Made by a program: the position numbers and the translations under genes. Below the pieces are notes generated by a model, which saw only the letters and a list, made by a program, of their open reading frames with translations, was not told the DNA's origin and did no database searches. Of a DNA stretch of 64,000 nt, positions 54,701 through 59,564 are shown one piece after another. Within the stretch, counting starts at the first letter, position 1. Every line of letters begins with the position of its first letter. This DNA is from Tenacibaculum agarivorans (lineage in GTDB: Bacteria > Bacteroidota > Bacteroidia > Flavobacteriales > Flavobacteriaceae), in contig NZ_MSMP01000027.1 in assembly GCF_001936575.1 (NCBI RefSeq), positions 1 through 64,000 of the forward strand, written 5' to 3'.

Positions 54701-56368
54701 AATGGAATTCAAACTATAGGAAAACCAATAGCAAATACATTAACATACATTGTAGATGAAGATATGAATTTAGCTCCTTTAGGTGTAGTAGGAGAATTGT
54801 GTATTGGAGGTAAAGGTGTAGCAAGAGGTTATCTGAATAAAGAAGAATTAACCGAAGAAAAATTCATTCCAAATCCATTTGTAGCAGGTGACCGACTATA
54901 TAAAACTGGAGATTTAGCGAGATGGTTATCTGACGGTACTTTAGAGTATATAGGAAGAAAAGACAACCAAGTTAAAGTTCGTGGTTATCGTATAGAATTA
55001 GGGGAAATTGAAAATGCTTTGTCTAAGTTATTATCTATAAATCAATGTTGTGTTTTAGCTAAAGAAGATGCTAATGGGAATAAACGTTTGGTCGGTTATG
55101 TTGTAGCAGAAGGAGACTTTAATAAAAGAGAAATACAACAAGAATTAAAAACGAGTTTACCTGATTATATGGTTCCTTCAATCTGGGTTGAGTTAGCAGA
55201 AATGCCTTTAAGCGCTAATGGTAAATTAGACAGAAAAGCGTTACCAGATCCTGAAAGTTCAGATTTTTCAACAGTAGAATATGTTGCTCCTAGAAACGAG
55301 AAAGAAGAAACATTAGTGAAAATATGGAAAAACATATTAGGTGTAGAAAAAATAGGAGTTTATGATGATTTCTTCGAATTAGGAGGGCATAGTCTATTAG
55401 TAATAAAATTAGTAGCTCAGATTAATGAAGCGTTCAATACGAATATAAATATTGTTAATGTTTTTGAATATCCAACTATTGAGCAGTTCATCAGAAATAT
55501 GAATACAAAAGCGCAAGCTTACGATACAAATCTAATGGTTGCTTTACAAGATAAAGGAAGTCAACGACCAATTTTCTTTGCTCCTCCGGGTGGGGGATTA
55601 TACAATTGTTATGTAGACTTAGCAAGAGCATTAGGAGAAGATCAACCTGTTTATGCATTTCAAAGTCCAGGTGTAAATGGAAAACTACCAGTTTCTGAAT
55701 CAATTGAAGCCATGGCAACAGATTTTATTACAGAACTTCAGAAAGTTGATCCTTATGGACCATATAGGTTAGGAGGGTATTCTTTTGGGGGTATTGTGGC
55801 TTATGAGATGGCATTACAATTAAGAGCTAAAGGATTTGAAGTTGAAGAACTATTTATGTTTGACAGTACGTTATTAGAAGCTCATACCAATAAGGTAGAA
55901 AACATTGATGAATTGTTTAAAGAGTTTTTATTAGATCAAATGGAAGATTTAGTAGGTGAAAATTTTGATCTATCAACACTTAATCTTGAAGAAAAAACGA
56001 AAGATCAACAATTGAACCTTATTTGTGAGTTAGCAAAAGAATCGGATCTCCAAATGAACGACGAAGAAATAAAAGGATTCTTTGAAGTTTCTTTTTACAA
56101 TGAAATCTATCCATATATAATTAGAGATGAAGAGAAGCTTGATACTAACATCGTCTTGTTTAAAGCAATGTACATGGATTCTGAAGAAGAAGAAGGAGAA
56201 AGAGTTCCAAATACAGAGTATGAAATGTATGACTACGATTGGAGTAACTACACAAACAAAGAAGTAATTATACATTCAATTCCTGCAATACATACCGAAC
56301 TTTTAGATTATGAACATATCGAAAGAATTTCAGAATGCATAAAAGGAATGGAAGAAGCAATTTCTTAA
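39560..56368 (+). CDS. NRPS gene 4, five modules plus thioesterase (Phe-Phe-B-B-Ala/Gly predicted)
   Basis: The 5602-residue terminal peptide synthetase, 10 bp after gene 3. Domains (approximate residues): TubC-like docking 1-57; LCL C1 79-517; A1 519-1004; PCP1 Ser1055; dual E/C 1097-1580; A2 1582-2070; PCP2 Ser2119; LCL C2 2176-2608; A3 2614-3124; PCP3 Ser3174; LCL C3 3231-3667; A4 3673-4184; PCP4 Ser4230; LCL C4 4287-4725; A5 4729-5230; PCP5 Ser5278; thioesterase 5330-5602. A1 and A2 read D-A-W-T-V-A-A-I-C, one residue from the GrsA Phe code; the first Phe is epimerised. A3 and A4 carry D-I-W-Q-L-T-A-D-D. A5 reads D-L-F-N-N-A-L-T-Y, which I recall for small residues, mainly Ala. The thioesterase shows GYSFGG with Ser5408, Asp5435 and His5578 in expected order, so this gene ends the assembly line and releases the peptide by hydrolysis or cyclisation. 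Confidence 0.97.
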   Translation: MNTEILDILKEAKQQGVKIGVKGSSLTVKSAAPINSELIQKIKENKPEIIKYIQNLRSKNKTSALKKVTPYDRETVTKVPLSFGQERLWFVDKLQGSEAYHMPFILQFEGDLDASIIEKSFINIITRHEVLRTNILSEDGVGYQEVISPENWTLLQEKVSEETLEEKLEQFLTTPFDLSSDYKLKVCLYAIGNSKYVLACVFHHIASDGWSEDILVNEFTIIYNALQWGTEINLPPLTLQYADYAVWQRKYLEGSVLNFQLSYWEEKLKNVTPLSLPTDRPRPAVQNTAGDCISVSLSKELSDDLNALCEREGVTIFMLLLTTFKVLLSRYSGQDDICVGTPIANRTQTELESMIGFFVNTLALRGDLSENPSFSDVLKQIKNTTLEGYDYQLAPFEKIVDRVVTARDMSKTPLFQVLFVLQNTSDNDEEEVKETEIEVSENLKISEYGFDTVSSMFDLTLDVRESGQCFVLDMIYSTTLFDSTTINRMLTHYQELLKAIIKDTTQSIGNLPMLTNEEKRELVSTFNDTSVTYPTDTTIINLFLEQVNTTPNAVAVVFEEKELTYAALNERSNQLANYLLSNHIIKKEAPVSVILERSDWLLVSFLAILKAGACYVPVDPSYPKDRKEYIQQDSGSIFVIDDAFINSFKENSASYSKEIPNVQVDANDLAYIIYTSGSTGKPKGVMIEHQNIINTLLSQIASFSITSEDNCLQFASQSFDASIWELGISLLSGASLYIIKEERKSEISFFKEYIQENKITFATLPPAFLQLLEVEDLKGVKTLVTAGEAIPLGLAKEFSENYTYVNAYGPTETSICATTFHGEIKDRVPIGKPIDNTQIYILNDLNELLPIGVVGELCVGGIGVARGYLNREELTKEKFITNPFKSGERIYRTGDLARWLPDGNIEFIGRKDAQVKIRGYRIELGEIESALASLSNIDQSCVLVTKDASGNKRLVGYVVSEEELDKEEIQAQLKEILPDYMVPMVWVELQEMPLTTNGKIDRKSLPEPDSSALSTVAYVAPRNETEELLVTIWQDLLGVEKVGIYDNFFELGGHSLLIVQLISRIQKEGYHIEIGDVFGNPTIAAITENLSSIVSTYQVPANGIVEGIDEITPAMVPLLDFGQEDLDSIVASIPSGVGNIQDMYPLSPLQEGMYFHYLMSDESVGDPYVSPNLLLFKNKAQRVSFIEALQFVVNRHDVLRTCFISDDLPNAVQVVLKEAKLSINELPLNPSQDIRVQLEGLVASGNHWMDVSKAPLLDVKYIDDDENEAYYLLVNNHHLIIDHVGLEKIITEVNVHLLGHGDILPPPVLYRDFIGHTLHQQATNDSETYFKEAFGSIDEPTYPFNLSNVRGNGTEISEASIGLPKELSKEIRTTCTDLGITPAILFHAAFGIVVGTCSNNKQALFGSLFSGRLQGALGAADSLGLFINTLPLLFNIEGTVSEYLQQVQSKLGELLPYEQTPLSQVHNWSGISNEVPLFSAILNYRHSGSDDESEESIIETTLEEINEFNLDIEVIGELERTNYPFSLAIDDFGVDFGLTAQMDSSIQPERILSYMEAVLKQLLDELNTGISVDKLSILPNEEQLQLINDFNTTAVEYPEDKTVIDLFTTQVQANPEATALVYNGEKLSYQQLDELSNQLANYMLANYSVNNKTFIAVSLERSDWLIISFLATLKTGGVYIPIDPAYPEERKQYIKTDSNSSFSIDEAFLTAFKQNIENIDISSPNVMLKPKDLAYVIYTSGSTGNPKGVMIEHFSIINTILSQIADFSIDAKDNCLQFASPSFDASIWEIGIALLSGASLCIVNEEEKSDASLFKTFIQQQEVTFATLPPAFLQLLDVEDLNSLKTLVTAGEAIPLKVAKAFSQQYKYINAYGPTETSICATTFNGEIDELVPIGKPIHNTQVYILSEANELLPLGVAGELCVGGRGVARGYLNREELTKEKFIDNPFVAGDRVYRTGDIAKWLPDGTLEFIGRKDFQVKIRGYRIELGEIENALSQITNVQSCCVLAKEDTSGAKQLVGYVVVDGNFDKEFLQEELLRILPDYMVPMIWIEMETMPMTSNGKLDKKALPEPDGTMLSTQEYVAPRNETEEHLVAIWEELLGIEKIGVYDNFFELGGHSLLVTRLVSLIRKELEIEVAIRDIFEYTTISSLALHITTCSRSSILPEVTLQEKEANIPLSFNQERLWFLDQLQGRSDEYHIPVIEHLEGDLDINAVEEALRTIIDRHEILRTVIYEEEGVGYQKTIPSNNWLLHKVAISEEVNLEEEISNFITIPFDLAKDYMLRSCLFDLGQEKYVLVCVLHHISSDGVSGGILMDEFNELYSSLQSGEEIILPELTLQYVDYAIWQRKYFAGEVLENQLSYWEEKLSGVNTLKLPTDYVRPSIQSNKGSSIILGTGKELTTSIKSICKQEGVTPFMFMLSVFKVLLLRYSGQEDICVGTPIANRTQYELESMIGFFVNTLALRSDLSGNPSFKEALLRIKETTLEGYDHQLTPFEKVVDQVVTTRDMSMTPLFQVMFDYHNEDAGIANENESEENYSSTEYDNFDRTAQFDLTLDVSEQGSEIVLSLNYCTALFKEATIVRMLAHYKQLLKNIVSNVNQSIGDVEMLTSQEQIQVLDVFNATEVNYPLDKTVVELFTAQVEKTPKAVAVIFESEELTYQELDERSNRLAHYLVEKGVKSDDLIGICLERSTDMIVGVLGILKSGGAYVPIKPDFPSDRIAYLLEDTNCSLVVTNSNSIDVLSSFETLNQVELDSIIINQKYPITTLEIACNPEDLAYVIYTSGSTGLPKGAMIEHAGLLNHLLLMIDDLEMTSESAIAFTAPFTFDISVWQMLSGLLCGGRIVIYNEDTILDLEGFQSSLSNNKVSHLQLVPSYVSSLLESGEVKTGLSDLSYFLVTGEAATQSLLDKWFAMYPQVPVVNAYGPAEAADDITLHIMKESPSGMVVPIGKPVANMDVYVVDRFDNLCPVGVVGELWTSGVGVGRGYLKREALTAEKFIENPFKSEGGRLYKTGDLGRWLPDGTLEYIGRTDDQVKIRGYRIELGEIENALSQVPEIQSCCVLAKKDNSNINRLVGYVVTEDTFNKEQVQDTLKESLPDYMVPMIWIPLEEMPLTANGKVDKKSLPEPDNSVLSSIPYVAPRNETEAQLVAIWQDLLGVEKVGVYDEFFELGGHSLLATRLVSMIRKLMEKEISIRDVFDYTTISALSDYVSKQSKGTLLPLITVEERPEQIPLSFSQERLWFLDQLQGTVAYHMPTVIRLEGNVNTTNLEKAFKIIVDRHEILRTNIISEDGFGYQKVISVDDWTLTQEKISENEVEKHIGNYITAPFDLSLDYKLRACLYNLGENKYVLAAVVHHIANDGWSEDILIREFTIIYNALEANIDVPLPTLALQYADYAIWQRKYFDGEVLENQLSYWENKLSGVTTLSFPTDFVRPAIQSNEGAILECSLDDELTITIQQLCEAEGVTSFMFLLSAFKVLLSRYCGQEDISIGTTIANRTQAELEEMIGFFVNTLVLRSDLSGNPSFKELLNKVKETTLESYDNQLAPFEKVVDRVVTTRDMSTTPLFQVMFSSESTAASTSDEEETEMQAEELVVMPYESDDDSVASQFDLSLDVSEEGSDITFKLSYCTALFKESTMIRLLEHYQELLKGFTANIEQSIGNVSMLTNEEKTQVLEVFNATEVNYPLDKTVVELFTTQVKKTPEAIAVLFGNKALSYKELDERSNQLTHYLLEQGIQPNNLVGLCIDKGFDMLIGVLGILKSGAAYVPIKPDFPADRIVYLIEDTSCNLVVTNQSSKTLLESLSTDRKLISIDDSKAHITSSVVRSTNPEDLAYVIYTSGSTGLPKGAMIEHAGLLNHLLLMVDDLEMTSDSVVAFTAPFTFDISVWQMLSGLLCGGRIAIYNEDTILDLEGFQSSLSNNKVSHLQLVPSYVSSLLEEGVAVSGLSSLSYFLVTGEAATKSLLDKWFAIYPQVPVVNAYGPAEAADDITLHIMKESPSGMVVPIGKPVANMEVYVVDRFDNLCPVGVVGELWTSGVGVGRGYLNREALTKEKFITNPFNKKEERLYKTGDLGRWLSDGTLEYVGRTDDQVKIRGYRIELGEIENTLSQVSGIQSCCVLAKKDNNDINRLVGYIVTENAFNKEQVQDVLKETLPDYMVPMIWIPLEKMPLTANGKIDKKSLPEPDSSALSSKEYVAPRNESETQLAAIWQELLGVEQVGIYDDFFELGGHSLLATRLVSMIRKLMEKEIPIRDIFEHTTLASLAVHVSQQTGGLLLPTIVAEERPERIPLSYSQERLWFIDELQGTLGYHMPMIMQLKGNINVELLQQTFEVILNRHEVLRTNILSEGGEGYQYVVSSDDWLLTQEIISENELEENLEAYILVPFDLSTDYKLRACLYELGNKEYVLAVVIHHIASDGWSEDILMNELLTTYTALESGSSPSLPALSLQYADYAIWQRKYFDGEVLESQLSYWEAKLKGVSTLDLPTDYPRPAVQSASGDYAGLTLDKELSNSLNELCEREGVTLFMLLLSAFKVLLSRYSGQEDICVGTPIANRTQAELEDMIGFFVNTLALRSDLSGNPSFKTFLNQLKKTTLEGYDNQLVPFEKVVDRVVTNRNMSTTPLFQTMLVLQNTGSKEADDETTNASEVISGNLSISEYEFDAIVSMFDLSLNVSENSEGISLDILYCTDLFDKATIERMLVHYQKLLKSIVDDIHQPIHTISMLTEHEEHKLLNVYTATKVDYLNAENVVDLFANQVKKSSRATAVVYKGEKITYKELHKKSNQLARYLQNQGIQKDSLVGICMERSLDMIIGILGVLKSGGAYVPIDPNYPKDRIDYMIEDTETTLVLSSSVSKETLGEHHGVTVVSLDSNWNAIADFSTKKLNTSITSDSLAYIIYTSGSTGKPKGVMIEHGNMYNLVSWGIRNFEDSLHLGMLASTSINFDLSIFEIFVTLACGAKIDLVDNLLSLLEEDSEVSVSLINTVPSVLLGLLDSGKIPNSVRTINLAGEPLLPSLVDRIYKESSVRKVYDLYGPSEATTYSTYTKRKFNGIQTIGKPIANTLTYIVDEDMNLAPLGVVGELCIGGKGVARGYLNKEELTEEKFIPNPFVAGDRLYKTGDLARWLSDGTLEYIGRKDNQVKVRGYRIELGEIENALSKLLSINQCCVLAKEDANGNKRLVGYVVAEGDFNKREIQQELKTSLPDYMVPSIWVELAEMPLSANGKLDRKALPDPESSDFSTVEYVAPRNEKEETLVKIWKNILGVEKIGVYDDFFELGGHSLLVIKLVAQINEAFNTNINIVNVFEYPTIEQFIRNMNTKAQAYDTNLMVALQDKGSQRPIFFAPPGGGLYNCYVDLARALGEDQPVYAFQSPGVNGKLPVSESIEAMATDFITELQKVDPYGPYRLGGYSFGGIVAYEMALQLRAKGFEVEELFMFDSTLLEAHTNKVENIDELFKEFLLDQMEDLVGENFDLSTLNLEEKTKDQQLNLICELAKESDLQMNDEEIKGFFEVSFYNEIYPYIIRDEEKLDTNIVLFKAMYMDSEEEEGERVPNTEYEMYDYDWSNYTNKEVIIHSIPAIHTELLDYEHIERISECIKGMEEAIS
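47360..48718 (+). repeat. Near-identical A-domain segment, copy 2 (gene 4 module 3)
   Basis: Partner of 34381-35739. Both encode the D-I-W-Q-L-T-A-D-D pocket. Small differences occur in the loop after the A4 motif, where this copy (GGRIVIYNEDTI) resembles gene 4 module 4 rather than its gene 3 partner (GASIVVYSEASI), which suggests patchy exchange. Confidence 0.8.
55548..56365 (+). other. Terminal type I thioesterase domain of gene 4
   Basis: An alpha/beta hydrolase domain begins with RPIFFAPPGGG, continues with the nucleophile elbow GYSFGG (Ser5408) and FMFDSTL (Asp5435), and ends with IPAIHTELL (His5578). The Ser-Asp spacing of 27 residues matches what I recall for the surfactin thioesterase. 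The Asp-His interval is about 143 residues, longer than the roughly 100 I recall there, because of a helical, acidic lid-like segment. This is the only thioesterase in the window, so it is the likely release site. Confidence 0.9.
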
Positions 56369-56402
56369 TTAAAAAATATATAATATAGTAAACTACAGCC
56401 AA

Positions 56403-57335
56403 ATGAAAATACCTAGAATTAATAATATAACAGAAGAGCAATTCATTGAAGAATATATAGCCGGTAACAAACCAGTTATTGTAACAGATGGAATGGAAAA
56501 TTGGGATATGAGTAAATTTACTCCAGAGTATTTTAAAGAAGCTTTTGGAGAAGAAAAAGTACAGGTATATGACGATCTATTTAACTTACAAAACATACAA
56601 TCTCTAAAACAATATATTGATGCAAATTTTGACAGAAAAGAAGAAGAAGGATTATCAAATCAATATATGAGGTGGTATACAAAGCTAAAAGAAATTGATT
56701 ATTACTGGTCAGATAAAGTATTTGATGCTTTACAAGATGCTTGGAGTCATCCTTATTTTATACCTAACACATCTCTAGTAATTCCTAGTAATAGTGATGC
56801 GGAAAAAAGGGAGATTAATAAATTTCGTTATCCTTATAAAGGATTATTTATTTCTGGAAAAGGTTCTAGAACAAGACTTCATAAAGATCCTTTTACTAGT
56901 AACGCAGTTTTATGTCAATTTTATGGACAAAAGAAAATATACTTATTCGATCCAAAGAAAGAAGCAAGTGTAATGAACGGGAAGGAGTTTGTAGATGTTA
57001 TGAATCCAGATCATGAAAAATTCCCAGATTATAAAAATATTACGCATGACTATGAGGACGTATTATCTCCAGGAGAAATTGTGTTTTTCCCTTCCGGATG
57101 GTTTCATGATGTAACTTGTGAAACAGATAGTATTTCTATAACATGGAATTTTGTTCATGAAACACAACTGAATATCGTTTGCAAACATATAGCTAAAAAT
57201 CCAGAGGATGATCAATTAGAGATTGCTAAATTTTTCCTTAAAGAAGAAATTAAAGAAAATGCAAATGCAAGAGATATTATACTTTTCTTGAAAAAGAAAT
57301 TTAAAGCAAGAAAAAAACTAAAAGCAGAGATGTAA
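56403..57335 (+). CDS. JmjC/cupin-like Fe(II) 2-oxoglutarate dioxygenase, likely tailoring hydroxylase
   Basis: A 310-residue protein starting 34 bp after the last NRPS stop, on the same strand and probably in the same transcript. The opening (NITEEQFIEEYIAGNKPVIV) is typical of cupin_8/JmjC-like hydroxylases, in which the first strands lead into a double-stranded beta-helix. The metal-binding triad is visible as LHKDP (His160, Asp162) and GWFHDV (His235), followed by SITWNFVH near the end of the fold. No signal peptide or membrane segment is seen, so it should act in the cytoplasm. By position it probably hydroxylates a carrier-bound residue or the finished peptide; Asn, Leu, Phe and the B residues are all possible targets. 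An unrelated protein or tRNA hydroxylase cannot be excluded from sequence alone. The C-terminal 40 residues are lysine-rich. Confidence 0.85.
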   Translation: MKIPRINNITEEQFIEEYIAGNKPVIVTDGMENWDMSKFTPEYFKEAFGEEKVQVYDDLFNLQNIQSLKQYIDANFDRKEEEGLSNQYMRWYTKLKEIDYYWSDKVFDALQDAWSHPYFIPNTSLVIPSNSDAEKREINKFRYPYKGLFISGKGSRTRLHKDPFTSNAVLCQFYGQKKIYLFDPKKEASVMNGKEFVDVMNPDHEKFPDYKNITHDYEDVLSPGEIVFFPSGWFHDVTCETDSISITWNFVHETQLNIVCKHIAKNPEDDQLEIAKFFLKEEIKENANARDIILFLKKKFKARKKLKAEM

Positions 57336-57423
57336 TGCAGAAATCATTAAAGAACTAAATGAGGTAAGCTTATTATAGCATATAAAAAGTCTTATAAGAG
57401 TACCTAATTTAAAGGAAAACAAA

Positions 57424-57470
57424 CCTTAGAAAATGGATCATGGCTATTCATTTTCTAAGGTTTTCTTTTT
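57424..57470 (+). terminator. Rho-independent terminator of the NRPS-hydroxylase unit
   Basis: A perfect 12-bp inverted repeat (CCTTAGAAAATG at 57424-57435 and CATTTTCTAAGG at 57449-57460) with a 13-nt loop is followed at once by a T-rich run (57461-57470). It lies 89 bp after the hydroxylase stop. The 57336-57423 stretch before it shows no gene or motif that I can support. Confidence 0.85.
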
Positions 57471-57488
57471 GGGCTAAACAAATGTGTT

Positions 57489-57573
57489 AATCGAATGTAG
57501 TCGATTACAAATATTTACAATCGAAAGTAATTGTTTTGCAACCGAAACAGGGTTTGATTAAGTCGCATCTTTG
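57489..57573 (+). promoter_or_regulatory. ssb: Possible ssb promoter region with repeated CGA half-sites
   Basis: Between the terminator and ssb lie AATCGA (57489-57494), TCGATT (57501-57506) and AATCGA (57519-57524), forming two overlapping inverted repeats, and then a related AACCGAA at 57540. Downstream, CATCTTTG (57566-57573) partly resembles the Bacteroidota -7 element TAnnTTTG, but no well-spaced -33 TTTG is clear. A further small inverted repeat, ATTCA/TGAAT, lies at 57582-57593. The half-sites could bind a regulator. This is weak, pattern-only evidence. Confidence 0.3.
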
Positions 57574-57632
57574 CAACGTCAATTCATTTGAATGGCAATG
57601 TCTTAACTGTTTAACGTAAAAAATATATAATT

Positions 57633-57968
57633 ATGAATGCACTTAAAAACAAAGTACAGTTAATTGGTCACTTAGGAAACAAACCAGAAATTATCGATTT
57701 AGATTCAGGTAAAAAGCTAGCAAAATTTTCTATTGCTACCAATGAAACGTACAGAAACAAACTAGGAGAAAAAGTAACAGATACCCAATGGCATAATGTA
57801 GTTGCCTGGAATAAAACTGCGGAGATTGTTGAAAATTATTTAGACAAGGGTAATGAAGTTATGGTGGAAGGAAAATTAACGACAAGAACTTACGAAACCA
57901 AAGAAGGAGAAAAAAGATACATCACCGAAGTAGTTTGTAATGAATTACTAATGTTAGGAAATAAATAG
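57633..57968 (+). CDS. ssb: Short single-stranded DNA-binding protein
   Basis: A 111-residue OB-fold protein of the bacterial SSB family. It opens with ALKNKVQLIGHLGNKPEI and continues with KFSIATNE, the TQWHNVVAWNKTAEI segment typical of SSB, then KGNEVMVEGKLTTRTYE and a final strand EVVCNELLMLG. These binding-fold elements are complete. The acidic tail tip found on housekeeping SSBs for partner recruitment is absent; the protein stops at GNK just after the fold. It could therefore be a second, specialised SSB, such as those linked to competence or stress in genomes with several paralogues, which is an inference. It stands alone between two terminators and has its own AT-rich leader. There is no sign that it belongs to the peptide pathway. 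Confidence 0.93.
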   Translation: MNALKNKVQLIGHLGNKPEIIDLDSGKKLAKFSIATNETYRNKLGEKVTDTQWHNVVAWNKTAEIVENYLDKGNEVMVEGKLTTRTYETKEGEKRYITEVVCNELLMLGNK

Positions 57969-58014
57969 AGGGGGAAATTGCTATACCGTCGCTAAGAAAG
58001 AAATTGAAAAAGAG

Positions 58015-58045
58015 AAAAACCAGTAGTACAACTACTGGTTTTTTT
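58015..58045. terminator. Bidirectional terminator between ssb and the phoX-like gene
   Basis: A perfect 13-bp stem (58015-58027 and 58031-58043) with a 3-nt loop. The + strand ends in a T run (58039-58045), and the complementary arm starts with five A, which gives a T run on the - strand. It lies between convergent genes and so can serve both ssb and the phoX-like gene. Confidence 0.88.
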
Positions 58046-58109
58046 GATTAAAAATTGTTTAACAACACGGAAGTGCTAATAGGGGTATAATTATGATGAA
58101 GTTTTTAAT

Positions 58110-59513
58110 CTATATAAACTTTTCCCATGGGCCAGTAATAGCCAAGGTATGTCCATTCTCTTGAACGTTAACGAATAGTGTTTTACCTGTCGGAGAAAAT
58201 GTTAATCCAGTTAATTCGGAAGTAGAGCTTTTGTTACAAGCAAAAGTATAATGATTTCCTTCCTTATCGATTCCTCTAATATGGTTAAGCTCTCCATTAT
58301 CTTCACATAAGAAAAGATCTCCCCAGGGTGTAATATTTAAGTTATCACACATATGCAATACAGTTTTGTCTTCAGATTCTGCATAAAGTTCTAAAGTGGC
58401 AGGAGAATTGACTTCTTCAGAAGTACCTTCAGCTTCAGATAACTTATACCTAAAAACTTGCCCAAAATGATTAGGTCCTCCATTAGTACAAGCAAAATAC
58501 AATTCGTCTTCACCCATCCAAATTCCTTCTCCTCTTGCAAATCGTGCAGCTCCTAATTCAAAACCACGAAAACGTAAATCATCTTCTTTAGGGTCTACAT
58601 TATCAATAGGAATCCAATGTACTTCCATAGATTTATTTTTAAGAATTTTAGGGGTTTCCCAGTTTCTCGTGTCTAAACTTTTTTGTCCATTTATAGCAAG
58701 TACTTCGAGTTTACCTCCTTGTTGTAAATTCTCTTTTTCGTTCGGAATAAATCGATACAATAAGCCATCTGGTCTATCTTCTGTAAGGTAAATGCAACCT
58801 GATTTAGGATCTACAGCAACAGCTTCATGATTAAATCTTCCCATATCTTTTATAGGAACTGGAGTAATCATTTCCTTGGCATTCATAGGAACTTCAAAAA
58901 CATATCCATGATTTTTTTGAATTTCATTCCCATTAGCCATAGTAACATCTTCTTCACAGGTAATCCAACTTCCCCAAGGGGTAATGCCTCCAGCACAATT
59001 TCTATACGTACCAGCTAAACTCATAAACTCATCTACCAAAGTCCCTTTATGTTCATCATAAATTAGGGTTGTGGTACCTCCTAAACCAACAATAGCTCCA
59101 TTTCCAGAATCATATAATTTGTCTTTGATTACCTCAGTAAATAGTTTGTTATCGTTTCCAAAAGGACTATTTTCTAATGGAGTTGGACTGTTTTCATGAT
59201 TTCTTATAATAATCGTTCTTCCTAATTCATCTAAAAAAGTTCCCATACCATCAGGTCTACCAGGAACTAAGAAACCATCGGACATTTTATTTCCTTGTCG
59301 AGAAATAATTTTATAATGAAACCCTTCTGGAAGATCTAAATATCCTTTAGGGTCAGGGATTAAATTTAAAGAACTCGTTTTAGCTGTTTTGTTAGAAGGA
59401 TTTCCTTTTTTGTTTTCTGAATTACAACTGAGTAATAAAGTTAAACCTATAGAGGTTAAGGCTGTTTTTTCAATAAAATGTCTTCTTGTGTATTTAGTGT
59501 GTTGGTTAGACAT
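58110..59513 (-). CDS. PhoX-like (DUF839) Tat-exported lipoprotein, putative phosphatase
   Basis: I place the start at ATG 59513 (467 residues) because this puts a twin-arginine signal at the N-terminus: MSNQHTKYTRRHFIEK, a hydrophobic stretch, then the lipobox LLLSC. A start 18 codons upstream is open but would bury the signal. The mature part matches the PhoX/DUF839 family: LPEGFHYKII near the start, then NCAGGITPWGSWITCEED, FNHEAVAVDP, YLTEDRPDGLLYRF and near the end NLNITPWGDLFLCEDN. PhoX phosphatases are calcium- and iron-dependent beta-propeller enzymes that release phosphate from organic esters. A Tat signal fits cofactor loading in the cytoplasm, and the lipobox suggests membrane anchoring. 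It lies 118 bp downstream of susD on the same strand and is probably part of that operon. Substrate and activity are not shown by sequence alone; some DUF839 proteins have no tested function. Confidence 0.88.
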   Translation of the reverse strand: MSNQHTKYTRRHFIEKTALTSIGLTLLLSCNSENKKGNPSNKTAKTSSLNLIPDPKGYLDLPEGFHYKIISRQGNKMSDGFLVPGRPDGMGTFLDELGRTIIIRNHENSPTPLENSPFGNDNKLFTEVIKDKLYDSGNGAIVGLGGTTTLIYDEHKGTLVDEFMSLAGTYRNCAGGITPWGSWITCEEDVTMANGNEIQKNHGYVFEVPMNAKEMITPVPIKDMGRFNHEAVAVDPKSGCIYLTEDRPDGLLYRFIPNEKENLQQGGKLEVLAINGQKSLDTRNWETPKILKNKSMEVHWIPIDNVDPKEDDLRFRGFELGAARFARGEGIWMGEDELYFACTNGGPNHFGQVFRYKLSEAEGTSEEVNSPATLELYAESEDKTVLHMCDNLNITPWGDLFLCEDNGELNHIRGIDKEGNHYTFACNKSSTSELTGLTFSPTGKTLFVNVQENGHTLAITGPWEKFI

Positions 59514-59564
59514 GCTGTAAGGAATTAATTTGAATTTAATGGTTGATTGATAGAAATATAAGCT

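Noticed and set aside
1..56368. Many antisense and out-of-frame ORFs of 60-140 codons inside the NRPS genes
   Set aside because: They overlap conserved NRPS codons, show no family motif, and are expected by chance in long AT-rich genes with biased codons.
1..56368. Frameshift or broken domain in the NRPS genes
   Set aside because: All four frames are intact, and every domain I inspected keeps its core motifs (carrier serine, HHxxxD, A3 and A10 motifs).
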